Assembly: GCA_022457155.1 (NCBI GenBank)
Contig: JAJGOT010000125.1
Span: forward strand, 1,043,501-1,107,500
Origin: Cladopsammia gracilis
Taxonomy: Eukaryota; Cnidaria; Anthozoa; Scleractinia; Dendrophylliidae
Length of the DNA: 64,000 nt
Reading direction: 5' to 3'
The translations under genes were made by a program, and so were the position numbers. Below the pieces are notes generated by a model. It had not been told where the DNA came from, did no database searches, and was given only the letters and a program-made list of their open reading frames with translations. Of the stretch, positions 44,267 to 55,612 are shown piece after piece (positions within the stretch are counted from its first letter, which is position 1; the number at the start of each line of letters is the position of its first letter).

Positions 44267-44401
44267 TGTCACAGTGTCACATGACCTCCCATGTGCTTGT
44301 CAGGCCGATGTAAGCTTGGCCGCCATGTTGTCATAGTGTAATAAACCTGTGCAAGTAAAACAATGATGGTCGTTATTTTCAAAACTTTACAATTTATATA
44401 C

Positions 44402-44552
44402 CTGTCAATTGTTTTGATGAAGCCAGTTTCTTGTTGGCAATATATTCAGCGACAAACTTGAGCTGCCAATTCTTCTTTACCCTGCTGCTGGCCAGTAAGT
44501 ACAATAGCTCACCAGTAGTCTTGTCAATATCACCAGTGCATTTTTCTTTTGT
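44402..44552 (-). CDS. QARS: QARS exon 2 (longest copy)
   Basis: This 151-bp exon, with an AACAG acceptor and GTATATAA donor, encodes TKEKCTGDIDKTTGELLYLL and then KFVAEYIANKKLASSKQLT, the helical N-terminal domain of glutaminyl-tRNA synthetase. It splices in phase with exon 1 (47583-47690) and exon 3 (36037-36128). Intron 2 (8.3 kb) contains the Gypsy element, a SINE and a LINE. The protein would charge tRNA-Gln in the cytosol if the catalytic exons existed; they are not in the window. Confidence 0.85.
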
Positions 44553-45271
44553 CTGTTGTGAATAAACAGAATGGTACATTGTATCCATGACTATCCACCT
44601 TTTCACTTTGTCTTGGTTTCCACACACAGTGTACAAATGTACAGAGCAACCTGTAACTCTGGCTGCCATGTCTTGCACCTTAGGCATGAGTCTCACACCT
44701 GCGAGTCCAAAACTCTGATCTCATGCCAACTCATGCCTATGGAGCAATTTCTCGTGCCTGACTTACAGATTTGAGCTAACAGCCTTAACTGATTGCATGA
44801 TCCAATTAAAAAAATTATAGTTACGTTCATGAAAATTTGGCACTTTTTTGTAGATTTTTATCGTTCTGAACATTACGATTACAGCTGGATGTCATTAAAC
44901 GATGGTCTGAGGTCCATGGAAACTTTTGAATTATTCGGAACATCTTCGCACAACTTTGGAGATCTTCAGAATAGATCGCATTGTCTTCAGATTTGGTCGG
45001 GTCACCTTCGGAAATCCTGGGACTCCCACAAAAAAATTCTCATGCCTATCATTCAGAAAAAGTTGGCAGGTATACCTGACCTTTGTGTGGAATTGAAGTG
45101 AGGCTTGCATTGACTTTGTTTTGAATCAAACCTTCCTGCTTTTCACATTAAATCAATTGTTCTTTCTTATGCTAACTAGTTCTTGTTCAATGAAAAGCAG
45201 AGAAGGTTTCTGTCAAAATAAGGTGAACTTCATCCCCACTTTCATTTCAAGGCAAGGGTACTACTCATACA

Positions 45272-45345
45272 ACAACCTCATTCCTAGGGTCTCTCATCTT
45301 CCCGCCCCCTGGAGTGAGAAGACGAGTACCCTGGGAATGAGGTTG
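45272..45345. mobile_element. 74-bp MITE with 8-bp TSD
   Basis: The ends ACAACCTCATTCCTAGGGT and ACCCTGGGAATGAGGTTG are inverted. CTCATACA is duplicated at 45264-45271 and 45346-45353. Copy A near 10385 lacks it. Confidence 0.85.
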
Positions 45346-45359
45346 CTCATACATGTACA

Positions 45360-46149
45360 CAGGGCTCGAAATTAAAAAAAACGTTCAGTTGCCATTTTGC
45401 GACTAGATACGAAAATCAAGTCGCAAGTTCACAAATTTTAGTCGCAAAACTAAGTAGCAACAATTAGTTAAAAAATAACTTTGACTAACAAATGATTAAC
45501 AAGACTCTCATTTTTTTACTTCAACATCTTTCACGTTATCTCTAATGATGACTGTACATGTACAGAACGAAACATGCAATACTATAAACTTGGCCGCCAC
45601 AATCGTAACGATCAAGACATTTTCTCGATCTTAAAACTAGTGTTAACTCAAAATTATATTTTTTGGTGAAATTAGCTTCCAGAAAGGATACAATCTTGGA
45701 ACATATCCACTTCAACGTCCGTCACCGTTGCAAAATTGATGATACTTTGGCCGATTCTACCTGGCCGCAATCAGCCGCGATGATAGCTCCAATCCAGCGG
45801 TTTAACAAACAAAAATATGAGCCTGCAATATATATGAAAAAGAAACCGCTGCAATGGCGGCTGCGATCGAGGAAATAGCGTTGCGTCGTAACATTGCGGG
45901 TAAATTACGAACAATTTTACGCCATATCTTCAAATTTCTACGATAATCAAGGCACACAACAATATATTTTTTCACTTCTTTATTTATTTCGGCAAAAATA
46001 GTGTCAAAGTAGCGACTGCTAGGCTTTTTATTTCGTTATTGGCCAAGGCGAAAACTACTCGCAAATTTGCGACTCCTCTGGAAGTTTTAGTCGCAAACAC
46101 AAAAATTAAGTCGCAAATGCGACCGTATTGGTCGCAATTTCAAGCCCTG
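45360..46149. mobile_element. 790-bp hAT-like element (CAGGG ends, 5-bp TSD)
   Basis: The ends CAGGGCTCGAAATT and AATTTCAAGCCCTG are inverted, and GTACA is duplicated on both sides. GTCGCAA motifs recur inside both ends. The paralogous site near 10385 is empty. No transposase frame is found. Confidence 0.85.
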
Positions 46150-46879
46150 GTACATGTACATGTACAACTATAAAATGGTCTATCAAAGGAATCCGGCCAA
46201 TCATAAAAAAAAACACAGACAATCCAATGAACCAATCAGAACTCAAATCAAATAGATGTAACTGTTGTCAAGCGCGGGAAAACATAAACAATCAAATCAC
46301 AATTGGTTTTGGCTCTGATTGGTTGATAAAGTGACATGAGATTGTTTAGCATACATTAGCAACGCAAAACCAAAGCAAATGCAAAATTGACGAGCTCAAT
46401 TAATTGCTACTGTACATTTTTTTTTTTCACTTCCCTGTTAATTTTAAATCAAAGGCTCCTAAGAGCCAACCTGTTAATAAGAAATGCTAACGCGTAACGC
46501 AATATTGCGGTAAGCTTATGTTTTCACACTGACACGGTTCAATATTTTTAAAAATTAAACGTAAGCATTTTTTTAACAAACGCAAAAAGAAAAATCCAGT
46601 ACATCATTTTCATAATGTTCAGTCCGAAGAGGAAAGGAAAAAAAAAGCGAGTGAGAGAGTGAGTGCTCATTTGCATATCTGTCTCTGTTACCGATTACTC
46701 GTTCATTATGCATGTGCGTATTCACGGGTTAAAAATGAGTGACAACCCTGCTTCAAACGACCAAGAAACAGTCAATCCAAAGTCCAAAAAATTTCAACAA
46801 CAAAAAGTACAAAAGAACTGGGATGACCTTACAACAAAAGATGGGACAAAGCTTTGTAAAAATATGAATAGCAGCACTT

Positions 46880-47188
46880 AAGATAAGATAAGATAAGAAG
46901 ATAAGAACTTTATTAATGTGTCAAAATCGCTAGCATACAATGTACACTAATTGGGGATACCTAACTACACTGTAACTACAATAATAATCTAATAATTAAT
47001 AAAATATAAAATGTATGTACATATATAAATATAGAAAAAGTATATAAATATAAAAGATCGATTGTCAGTTATTGCATAAAAACAGTCTTTGCAAGTATTA
47101 TCTAGCAGGTTTGTGAAGTCAACCAATTTAATGCTTCTAATGATTCAGATGATCTAACAGATTTAAGATTTAACGGATTTAACAGACT
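46880..47188 (-). mobile_element. LINE 3'-end fragment with TTATC tail, inserted in copy III
   Basis: On the minus strand the insert ends in an AT-rich UTR and a (TTATC)n-type tail (46880-46905). CACTT flanks both sides (46875-46879, 47189-47193). Copies I and II have the uninterrupted AGCAGCACTTGACACTGGG or its equivalent. Simple-repeat tails of this kind are typical of CR1/L2-like LINEs. Confidence 0.65.
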
Positions 47189-47582
47189 CACTTGACACTA
47201 GGAGTTTTCTAAATGGTTTAAAAAGATCTAATTAGGTTAAAAACAAAGAATACCAGCTGAAATTTCCTCGTAGAATACACATCCAAAATTCGTGTAACAG
47301 CAAGGAAATTAATCTGGGCATGCACAGGGTCTGTACAGGTATGTAATATAAGCTTATTATTACAAAATATTGCATCAGAAAACTCTCTCAAAATAAAATT
47401 GAGAGAGGATCTGTTTTTGTAATTTCCCAAACAGTTTACTAAGAGCTCTAGCCCAAGTTTAGTCCAACCTTTTCTTGCGATTATCATAAAACAGGCAAAT
47501 AATCTCGATCTAAGCTTTAATATAAGCTTACATGTACAATAAACCGAATACATCAACATTTTTACGTTCATTCCGGTCTTAC

Positions 47583-47690
47583 CAAATTGATGATGGATTC
47601 TAATCGTGTAGAAAGCGCCTCATTCTTCAATGTTTCTTGCGCTTTCTGTTCACTTAGTCCAATGCTCTGAAAGAGGGAAGCCTTATCCAT
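47583..47690 (-). CDS. QARS: QARS exon 1 (longest copy)
   Basis: The 36-codon exon starts at ATG 47688-47690 with MDKASLFQSIGLSEQKAQET and ends LESIINL with a GTAAGACC donor. It matches the N-terminal start of animal glutaminyl-tRNA synthetase in position and sequence. It joins exon 2 (44402-44552) in phase 0 across a 3-kb intron. A CCAAT-type element lies upstream (minus strand, about 47840). Confidence 0.85.
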
Positions 47691-48223
47691 CACTGATCGC
47701 AAAACAACCACAGAAGATCCTGTAAAACGATGGGATAATGAAGAAAACCGAATGCCACCAACACGACCAAAGAGCCACATGCATGAAATGTACCACGCTT
47801 GGTAGCCGCGCACTCGCTGAAAGGACTGGATCGAATTCTGATTGGCGGAAATGCCCGCGCGATTGCACAGACAACCCAGACTCTAGCCTGAGGCAAACTT
47901 TGCTTCACAGAAAAAGTAGCCTGTGCGTAGACGTCTCCTATTTCTATTCCCTTTGCTTCACGCGGGGAGAAGGGAAATCGGAGACGGCTTCACGCAGGCT
48001 AAGAAAATTATGCGCACAGGGTACCCAGACTCTATTTATAAAAAAAACCTTTGAATGCAGAGGTCCACACGACGCAGAAATTAAACTTGCTGGTAGTTGT
48101 CAGATCTTCCTTGTGAAAGATCTCGTGCCAGGCGTCACTTGAATCAGTTGAATGTGAAAATACAAAACTGAATGCAAGGCTGGCACTACTGCAAAGGGCA
48201 GATTTGTTTATTTATCTATCTAT

Positions 48224-48270
<47 letters not shown>

Positions 48271-48565
48271 TTTGTTTATGTCAGCCGTTAGAATCGATTT
48301 CAATTTAAAGGGACACTGTCCTGGCTGAAATATCGTGTCTTTATGATTACGGCCAGGAGCTTGCTATATTATCTTAAAATATGAAGAAAAAACCGCCAAA
48401 AGTGATGAACAAAAAGATTATGAACTAAAAAGACAAAATGACAACAAAAAAACTCAAAATTCCACCAGAAAAGAAACTTTGATTTCAAGAAATCAAAATT
48501 GATTTATTGTAATCCACGTCCATCCTCCTGCACTTTATCTCAAAACTACTGCTTCTGTTTTGCTC

Positions 48566-49132
48566 TATAGAGTGTTTTCACATGACGTCATAAAAATTAA
48601 AAAATCTAAAGTATACATCCTACAAAGCAGTTTCTAACATGGTATGTGGATACCAGTGTTATAATCTTTCACAAAAAGTTTCAGGTTTTAAGGTTGTTTC
48701 GTTTTCGATTTATAAAGGTTGTAAATGTGTTACGCAATTCGTCACGCTATTTCATATAAGCCGTGAAAATAAACAAAAATTGAACCAGTTGAAAGTTATT
48801 AATGAATTATAGATGCTTATAAGCCGATTTCATTCCTATTATAGTGAATACAATATTTTGTGATGAGATTTTTGGTGTTATTAAGACTTAAAAGTATTTT
48901 AATTTTTGGCCGCCATGTTGGTGTCTCTAAGTGGGACACCAAGATGGACGCTCCATACATTTCTTACTAAAAATGTCTATACTCATTTGCCTATAACTCT
49001 TGAATGAAATGCTCTTGCGCTTCAAAATTTCGCCCAGATGTGTAGTTTTAAACTCTCTACAATTCCATAAACATTTTAGAATCGAAAATTGCTTCTGAAT
49101 TTTGATATGACGTCAGTGAAAACACTCTATAG
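48566..49132. mobile_element. 566-bp MITE, second copy
   Basis: It has the same CTATAGAGTGTTTTCA ends and interior as 18756-19322, inherited through the segmental duplication. Confidence 0.8.
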
Positions 49133-49329
49133 AATCTTTTTATGCAGTTTAGTTGTATATTTGGTGGCATTTGGTGATATAACATGGAAATTAAGCAAAC
49201 ACAATTTCGTATAACCCAAACATATACCTTTTATTGTGACTTTCAATCCTTCACTTCCTCGCATTTCTAACATAATTAAAAAAACATCATAATTTACTAC
49301 TCTCTTCTGAACGTTGTAAAAAAGCTTTT

Positions 49330-49871
49330 AACCATTTGCCTCTTGTAGCCTAATCTCCGTGATATACTAGTTTCAGCTAAACTCCCTTCTAACTCTACTA
49401 CCCCCCATCCCCAACTTCCTTTGTGGTTCTTTCCGTTGCGGAAAGAACTGCGCTACTTGTCCCTACATTTCTGACGGACTTACTAACTATACTTTCTTCT
49501 CACGGCTACCGGTGAAACACGTACTATCAACTCTAACCTGACCTGTGACACTAAAAATTTTATCTACATGATTCAATGTAACCGCTGTAATTTACAATAT
49601 ATTGGAGAGACTAAACGACGTTTAAAAGACAGATTTAATGAACACCGCCGTACTACAGATAATCCTAACACCATGCAAGTCTAAACCTACTACAGCCGCT
49701 GAACATTTTCTGTCCTCTCCTAATCACACTGCTAATGACATGCAACTAATCCCCAATGAAAAAATTTTCTCTAACCGAGACTCAATATGTAAGGCCAAAG
49801 AAGCTTTTTTAATTTCAAAAGGCAGAACACTTGTTCCTCACGGCTTCAACATTCGCGAAGAAATCTACTAA
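49330..49871 (+). pseudogene. Penelope-like GIY-YIG end (copy III)
   Basis: The coding is the same as in copy I: CGKNCATCPYISDG and LQYIGETKRRLKDRFNEHR, then EEIY and stop at 49871. It lacks the 254-bp MITE but has its own small indels (an extra CATG near 49672 and a deletion near 49350). It is not functional. Confidence 0.78.
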
Positions 49872-50038
49872 TTATTCACTCTTGTATTAGTTTCCTTTCA
49901 TTGTTTTCTGTATATTTTTCATTATCAGCTATTTTTATTTCTATCTATCATTGTTATTTTTCTTGGCGTAACCCTACGTATTTCCGTTGTTAGGTATACA
50001 TGTCAACTATATATAAAAAGCCAATGTAAATTTTACCT

Positions 50039-50084
50039 CATTGTACCTGAAGAAGGCTGGTTTGGCCAGCCGAAATATAGTACA
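50039..50084 (+). ncRNA. Hammerhead-ribozyme-like core (copy III)
   Basis: CTGAAGA (50047-50053), the GGCTGG/CCAGCC stem and GAAA (50072-50075) are as in copy I. Confidence 0.45.
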
Positions 50085-50352
50085 CCTTTTAAATTTGTAT
50101 CTACGTTGTATCGGTCCTTGCTTCTATAGTTTATTTCACTTGTTAAATCGATAGATCACTATTGATCCAACGTATACCAGCAGGATTGTCGTCCACACGG
50201 TTACATGCTTGAACTTCTTCTTTAATTAACCCCTTAAGCCCTAACATCAAAATTTAAATTCTCATTTCTAGTCCTATACATTTCCTATAGAAGAAGTGGG
50301 AAGAAATTGTTTCGATATCATGAGAACTCATCTTGTGTGATCATGTCCTTAA

Positions 50353-50935
50353 TTCTCATCACCTTTTATGTTAAACATTTCATTTTTTGACCTTTTTTCA
50401 GCCTTTCATTTTATTTGTTTATAATTATTTCTGCTGATCAGATCCCTCACAAAGATCCAGTACTTCCAATTTGTCGAGTGGTCCTTTCATTTACAAATTG
50501 TATACCTTTTATGTTGATAATGCATTAATATTACAAGGAGAAATTTGATGCTGATCACTCTTAGGGCTTAAAGGGTTAAGGCTGCATTTTTTAGGAGAAT
50601 CCGAAATTGGATTTGTGATCTCAGATCATATGGAGTCTTTATGATCATTTAACGTAAATAAACTACAAAACTGAATGCAAGGCTGGCACTACGGCAAAGG
50701 GCAGATTTATTAAATGGCCAATATTTCGACTAATAGAACTAGTCTTCCTCAGGGCCAGGGCTATACTGAAAGAAAATATTGTAACGGCTCCTAAAATTTG
50801 AAAAATACATAGTTATAAATGATTGGCTAATATACATGACACGTAGACAGCGCACTTGTAAACATAAGATAAAAAATAACATATATCTATAGTGTATTAT
50901 ACAAAACTGAGTTCAGCGTTCGTTCCTTCGTAAAA
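50353..50935. repeat. Truncated glycosyltransferase-block copy III
   Basis: It matches 20801-21385 and stops near GTTCAGCGTTCGTT, before the glycosyltransferase frame. The 46-bp palindrome of the other copies is degraded here (50376-50420). Confidence 0.8.
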
Positions 50936-51780
50936 AAACTGTTGGTATACAAATGAACCTATTTCGACTCACTTTTGTTTATCAGTCTGCTTCAACAAAT
51001 AATTTTCAAAACATATGCAATAACCTTACGTGAATTGCCCATGATATGAAATCATGAAAGAAACAAAACAGCGAACAGAACGAGTAAAGTTTTACGAAAG
51101 ACCGCTCGTCAAATGTACTTTCTTCGAATCCATTCCCAAAAAAACCGCTTAGATCACGAATCTTAAAATCCAGATTGTTGATCTCAAAAATCTCACCGAA
51201 GTATGGATTCAACCGGGATTCAACGTATTCATGATCCGTTTTTGAATTTTAGTAAAAAAAACCCGCAAAATTATGTTTTGGATTCAAGAATACGGATTCA
51301 GATTCACGCTCCCAAAAAACGCACCGTAAGACAATGCATGAGAATACATAAAATATGTTCTAAGTGCTGCATTTTAAAAAGATTCTAAATAAAGATGATT
51401 TACCTTGTGCCAGGTGTTGTTTCTACTGCTGTTCATTTTCGAGGCCGTTTTTGGGGAGTTTTAATTTTCAAGTTTTCCTTCACTATTTTGTGTAAACTTA
51501 TACATTGTCTTTTGTGTATCCTCGTGCATTTTCTTAAATTCAAACCGATTCCAACGGATGACACATACAGAGTCTGGGCTGCCTGTAGTAATTTGAACTG
51601 GTTTAAACGTTCTACCTCATTTTGCATTACTATTGTCTGCTAATTGTATATTTGTGGTATATTTTTTTGTTTTTAGTGGGGTGTGGGCGGGAGGTTAGAA
51701 AATGGCCGGGTGGCTATGGTGTTTCATTGTAACCATTACACCAAAATCGCAAAGGCTATGGGTTCCCGTTGCAGACTGAT
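50936..51780. other. Unassigned non-coding DNA
   Basis: Only short overlapping ORFs occur, without recognisable domains. A near-palindromic ORF pair at 51433-51643 reads on both strands and is not considered a gene. Confidence 0.4.
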
Positions 51781-51781
51781 T

Positions 51782-52468
51782 CTCAAGCATGTTAAGGCAT
51801 GACCCAGAGCCTAATTTGCATAAAATCCGTCAAGAGTCATTACTTTAAAAATATATACATAAACATCCTCAAACTTGGTAATAACATAAAACTTCATGTC
51901 CTTAAATTAGCGTTTACTTTATGTGTGGAATGTTTACATCACGTGACCTGTTATAACAGTTTTCTTACGCGAAGAGAAAAGTGAAAATGGGCCGCCGAAA
52001 TGACATATAATAGATATATATTGAAATACCAACGTAATTCTGTGGTTTCCCCCTTTAAGAATCTGTCCTGAATGGGTGACTGCGATTTGCCGTTAAAGAG
52101 TAATTTTCAAAAATAGGTCACGTGACCCTTTTATTCTTTTAATAACTTCTAAATAAAAGAAGATATTTCTCCATTCAGGACACGGATTGTATCTATGCAC
52201 CAAGTCAATAAATACCGCATGGTTTTTTGGCCGCCACAATGAACCATCCTCGGTCCGTTTCAGATTGCTCTTTTTTCCTTAATTATGACGTCATCAGTCA
52301 CGTGACGACAGTTGTTAACACTCAAAAGGTTTAAGGACGTTGAAATATTTCTGCTTTGCACTTTTAATGGTCGTTAAGACCAAAAGAACATTACTTCTAC
52401 TAGAAAACATAGTTTTTTTCGCGGGGGGTCTAAAAACAAAGGACAGCCCATGCCTTAACATGCTTGAG
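51782..52468. mobile_element. Putative 687-bp MITE with perfect 20-bp TIR
   Basis: 51782-51801 (CTCAAGCATGTTAAGGCATG) and 52449-52468 are exact inverses. The flanks give no clear target duplication. The interior is non-coding. Confidence 0.55.
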
Positions 52469-52548
52469 TTTTTTGGATTTATCTGCAACTGTTTAAGGTT
52501 ACTAGTTACGAAGCGAAACCCTTTTCTTTTAAGTTCTGACACACTTAG

Positions 52549-52911
52549 ACCCTGTTTACATGGAGAGAGGGTGACCCTCCTAGAAGGGGCACCGTTCTCT
52601 ATTGTATGTCCCGGTTTCGTTTACATGAGAGGTAGGGTCACCCTAGGGGAGGGTTACCCTATCTGCTTGCAAGGGTCACCCTCCTAGGAGGGCCAACTTT
52701 TGCCATGTAAAAGTTCGAGCTAGGGTCACCCTCCTGGGAGGATCAAGTTTTGCGAGCTCAGATTACTGACCCATTCTGGTTTCTCTTGGCTTGAATTGGT
52801 GAGATAGCCCTAGGCATATCCCTTTACATGTATTGGGGGGCTATCTTTTGACCCTTCTAGAAGGGTGCCCCTTCTAGGAGGGTCACCCTCCCTCCATGTA
52901 AACAAACCCTT
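52549..52911. mobile_element. 363-bp palindromic MITE rich in GGGTCACCCTCCTAGGAGG
   Basis: The ends CCTGTTTACATGG and CCATGTAAACAAACCC are inverted. The next 30 bp on each side also pair (GGGTGACCCTCCTAGAAGGG and the inverse). The GGGTCACCCT(C/A)CT motif, itself partly palindromic, recurs five or six times inside. TTAG and TTAA at the borders suggest a TTAA-type target. Confidence 0.7.
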
Positions 52912-53026
52912 AAGGTGATCAAGTTTTATTTTACATTGATGCATCACTTACTGCGTATTAGCGCGCACTATTCTCGAGCTCAGGGCTCTTCTTTTTTTGC
53001 GCATGACCGAAGGAGATAAGGCTGAC

Positions 53027-53160
53027 GTTTCGAGCGCTAACCTTTTGTCAGTGCGATTCGGTCTGATGAAGGGCTAGTACTCGAAACGTCAGCTTCTTGA
53101 ATCATTTTCAAGGCGGTCAATTTACCTCAAGTACCAAATTTTCCGGTCACATCCCCCAAC
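53027..53160 (+). repeat. Retroelement end with hammerhead core
   Basis: The segment CGAGCGCTAACC...TTTTCCGG also occurs in degenerate form at 21390-21510 and 28880-29000. It contains CTGATGA (53063-53069), a GGGC/GCTC-type stem and GAAA (53083-53086) followed by CGTCAGC, the core order of a hammerhead ribozyme. An inverted, mutated version lies just upstream, giving a hairpin. Confidence 0.55.
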
Positions 53161-54020
53161 TTACACGAAAGCGGTAGCCGGGAGATTTTGAAAGCACAAG
53201 AAAGCACGGTTTAGTCTTCCCTTGGTCCTTTATGCCCTCTGTCAAGGTTTTCCGCGGACCTGCTCGAGCTTCGCCCGCCGTAAATTTCAAAGTGCCTATG
53301 GGTATGTGGCAGTTTTGAATCGTTTTTTATCTCCTGTGGAAGACGTAACACTTTGTGGTCTTCATTGACTGTACATTCAAGGCTACTACCTTTGCGTTGG
53401 AAAAGGATCCAAATTAACTATTGGGACGAAATGCATTTCGATAACACAATCTTTTCTTTTATCGCAAACTTATTTATGAACTTAACTCAGTTTTACACGT
53501 GCCTGTTCAAACGGTTCGCTAGTAACAAGAGTAAAGAGGAATTAATATAAAGTGAAACTTAGATAGTAATAATAGGCACAAAGCGCTGTAAGCGAAACTT
53601 ACTGAATGTTCTGCAAACTACGGATTCACGGAAGAACAATTCACAATTCTGTGATTAGCTTATACACAAGGCAGCTAATGAAACCAAAAAAGTGACACAA
53701 AAAACGACCGACGCTAAGCATATTAAATAGCAATTTGAATAACTAAGGGATTAATATGAATGCAACATGATATTGATGCTGAAACATCTGTACAGGAATG
53801 CATAACAAATGCACTAATAAACTGTCCGCAACAACAACTTTCATAAGAACTCCAGTTTCTTCAGCGCCAGAATTCATAGCTATCATCAACAGTCTACGGC
53901 TTTCTTGCACAGCAACTATAAAACAAAAAATAACATGTAAAGTAATGCGCCGGTGCAGCATGGCAAAAATATATCACGATTGAGCGTGTTGCCAGTCACC
54001 ACTAACTCCCTCATCCCGAA
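53161..54020. other. Unassigned non-coding DNA
   Basis: No conserved ORF or clear repeat border was seen. Confidence 0.4.
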
Positions 54021-54195
54021 GAGTGTTTTCACTCACGTTACCGGCGGCCATATTGGAGTGCTAAAACAATAGGAAATGTTTGAATAAAAATAGAGCTGAA
54101 GTCCCATAGGATTCATTTAGGACACCGATATGGCCGCCATTTTATTGTTTTGGGACACCAATATGGCCGCCGTGACGTCACGTTCAAACGCTATA
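54021..54195. mobile_element. Short inverted-repeat MITE (GGCGGCCATATTGG ends)
   Basis: GAGTGTTTTCACTCACGTTA with CGGCGGCCATATTGG at the left is mirrored by CCAATATGGCCGCCGTGACG with TCACGTTCAAACGCTATA at the right. It resembles the ends of the TATAGAGTG family. Confidence 0.6.
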
Positions 54196-54290
54196 TTATT
54201 TCTCTTTGCTGTTAGCAGTTCTTTCTATGACCGGATAGTTATTTATTTGGAAGTGAGGTTATCAGCTGGATGCCCAATCTCAATCTGGGT

Positions 54291-55163
54291 CAGGGACCGC
54301 GCAGCAAGTTTTCGAGTGGGGGGGCTAAAGAAGAATGCGTGAAGGAAATTTTTTTGTGGGCGGGGGGGGGGGGGCATGCTTGTGGATTTCTATTCAATTT
54401 CTCTAAAGTGACTGAGAATGCTATTATAACGATAAAACTATCGATTTTTTTCCACATCTTTAGTGATGTTGCTATAGGGTCTTAAAATTCACCATCACTA
54501 AATTGAAATATTATAGATTGTTATGTAATACTACTGATATCAACCTTTAATTACTATAAATAAGCCAGAAATCCAACGATTTTGCTTGAGCTGCCTTGAA
54601 CTCAAAGCTGTATAATTACTCAGCAATTATTGCAGGAGGCTGAGTATGGTATGAAGAGTTATGCAGATCGAGGGGGTTATCCGCCAAAGCCGAAGGCTTG
54701 AGCCCGGTGGATAACACCCTCCGAGATCTGTATATCTTCATATCATACGAAAGTCGAGTTCAATAATTGTTTAATTATTCATTCAAAATATCTACACGGC
54801 AAAACAAAACGGTAACTGAAAATAATTTAGTGAATGATATTAAAGTTACAAAACAACAACGCGTTTTCCTGAGAGGTCCGCAGGAAAAAGAAGCCGCATT
54901 TAAAAGACGTTTACCTCTGCTAGGTTAGAAGCGAAAAAATATTTTACAACTGTAACGACTAATGCTTCATTCTGTCTATTTATCTGCGCGTTTGTCTTTG
55001 CCAGTAACTCTGGTCACTTTCGAATTAACAATTTTTTATAATTTTTCACTCCGTTACTTTTTTTAAATTATTTTTTGTTTAATTTATTTTTATTCTTGCA
55101 AAAAAGTGGGGGGGGGCTTTAGCCCCCCCCCCCCCCCCAGCCCCTCCCTCTGCGCGGTCCCTG
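54291..55163. mobile_element. 873-bp hAT-like element (CAGGG ends, 5-bp TSD)
   Basis: The perfect 14-bp ends CAGGGACCGCGCAG and inverse are flanked by TGGGT (54286-54290, 55164-55168). Both ends carry G-runs followed by CTAAAG. The interior is AT-rich without transposase. Confidence 0.85.
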
Positions 55164-55612
55164 TGGGTGAACACTGACAACAGCTTTACAAAGGGAGCCT
55201 ACTATTTTCGACTGCATGAAAGACAGTCTGTACCCTTGCGCATTTCCGCTGAAAAAAAGGCTAAAAGCAAAGGCGGCCGAAAAGGTCTGGATAGCCTGTT
55301 CCAGGTGTTAAGATTGTGGGGCTGGGAAGCAGCTAAAACGAACGAGGAAAACGAGGGAAGACTAGGGAGACAGGCTCTCTTTTGCGCCTTTCTCCTTCCG
55401 TAAGCAATCGCGACATTTTGTCCTTTACCCACCGCCTATCGTTCGCTCTCTACTATCTGAACGCCTGGAACAGGCTAAGGTCTGGAGTGAGTGCGAATAC
55501 ATGGAGCTAGAGGAGGGGAAAATCAATTGTTTGCAGTCAACCATTATTTCATAGTCATGTCCCGGTACTTTACCAAAAGATTTAAGATGAAGTGTGTGGT
55601 AGTCTACGAGCA

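Larger units (their letters stand above)
38649..44362 (+). mobile_element. Ty3/Gypsy LTR retrotransposon with 96-bp LTRs, broken
   Basis: LTRs 38649-38744 and 44267-44362 both start TGTCACAG and end TAAAACA. They are flanked by ATGAG and ATGAT, a 5-bp target duplication with one change. The paralogous copy A at about 8251 has the empty site. A primer-binding-site-like TGGTTGTCAGAAGTGGG follows the 5' LTR at once. Order is gag, zinc knuckle, protease, RT, RNase H, integrase. The gene order (integrase last), DTGA protease and RT motifs are those of Ty3/Gypsy. A LINE interrupts RNase H-integrase at about 41400-43559. Confidence 0.9.
46385..48060. repeat. Segmental duplication, copy III (intron 1, exon 1, upstream)
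   Basis: It is collinear with 24385-27080 and 17360-18300. It continues from the exon 2 region without a break in order, so this copy best represents the original gene layout. Confidence 0.85.
48060..50352. repeat. Duplicated block with Penelope-like remnant, copy III
   Basis: It is collinear with 18296-20800, including a longer (TTTA)n tract (48205-48274) and the same 566-bp MITE at 48566-49132. Confidence 0.85.

Noticed and set aside
51433..51643. Overlapping ORFs on both strands
   Set aside because: No domain, no start context and mutual antisense overlap; probably non-coding.
55167..55403. Plus-strand 78-aa and minus-strand 76-aa ORF pair
   Set aside because: Low-complexity charged sequence reading on both strands, without homology signals.
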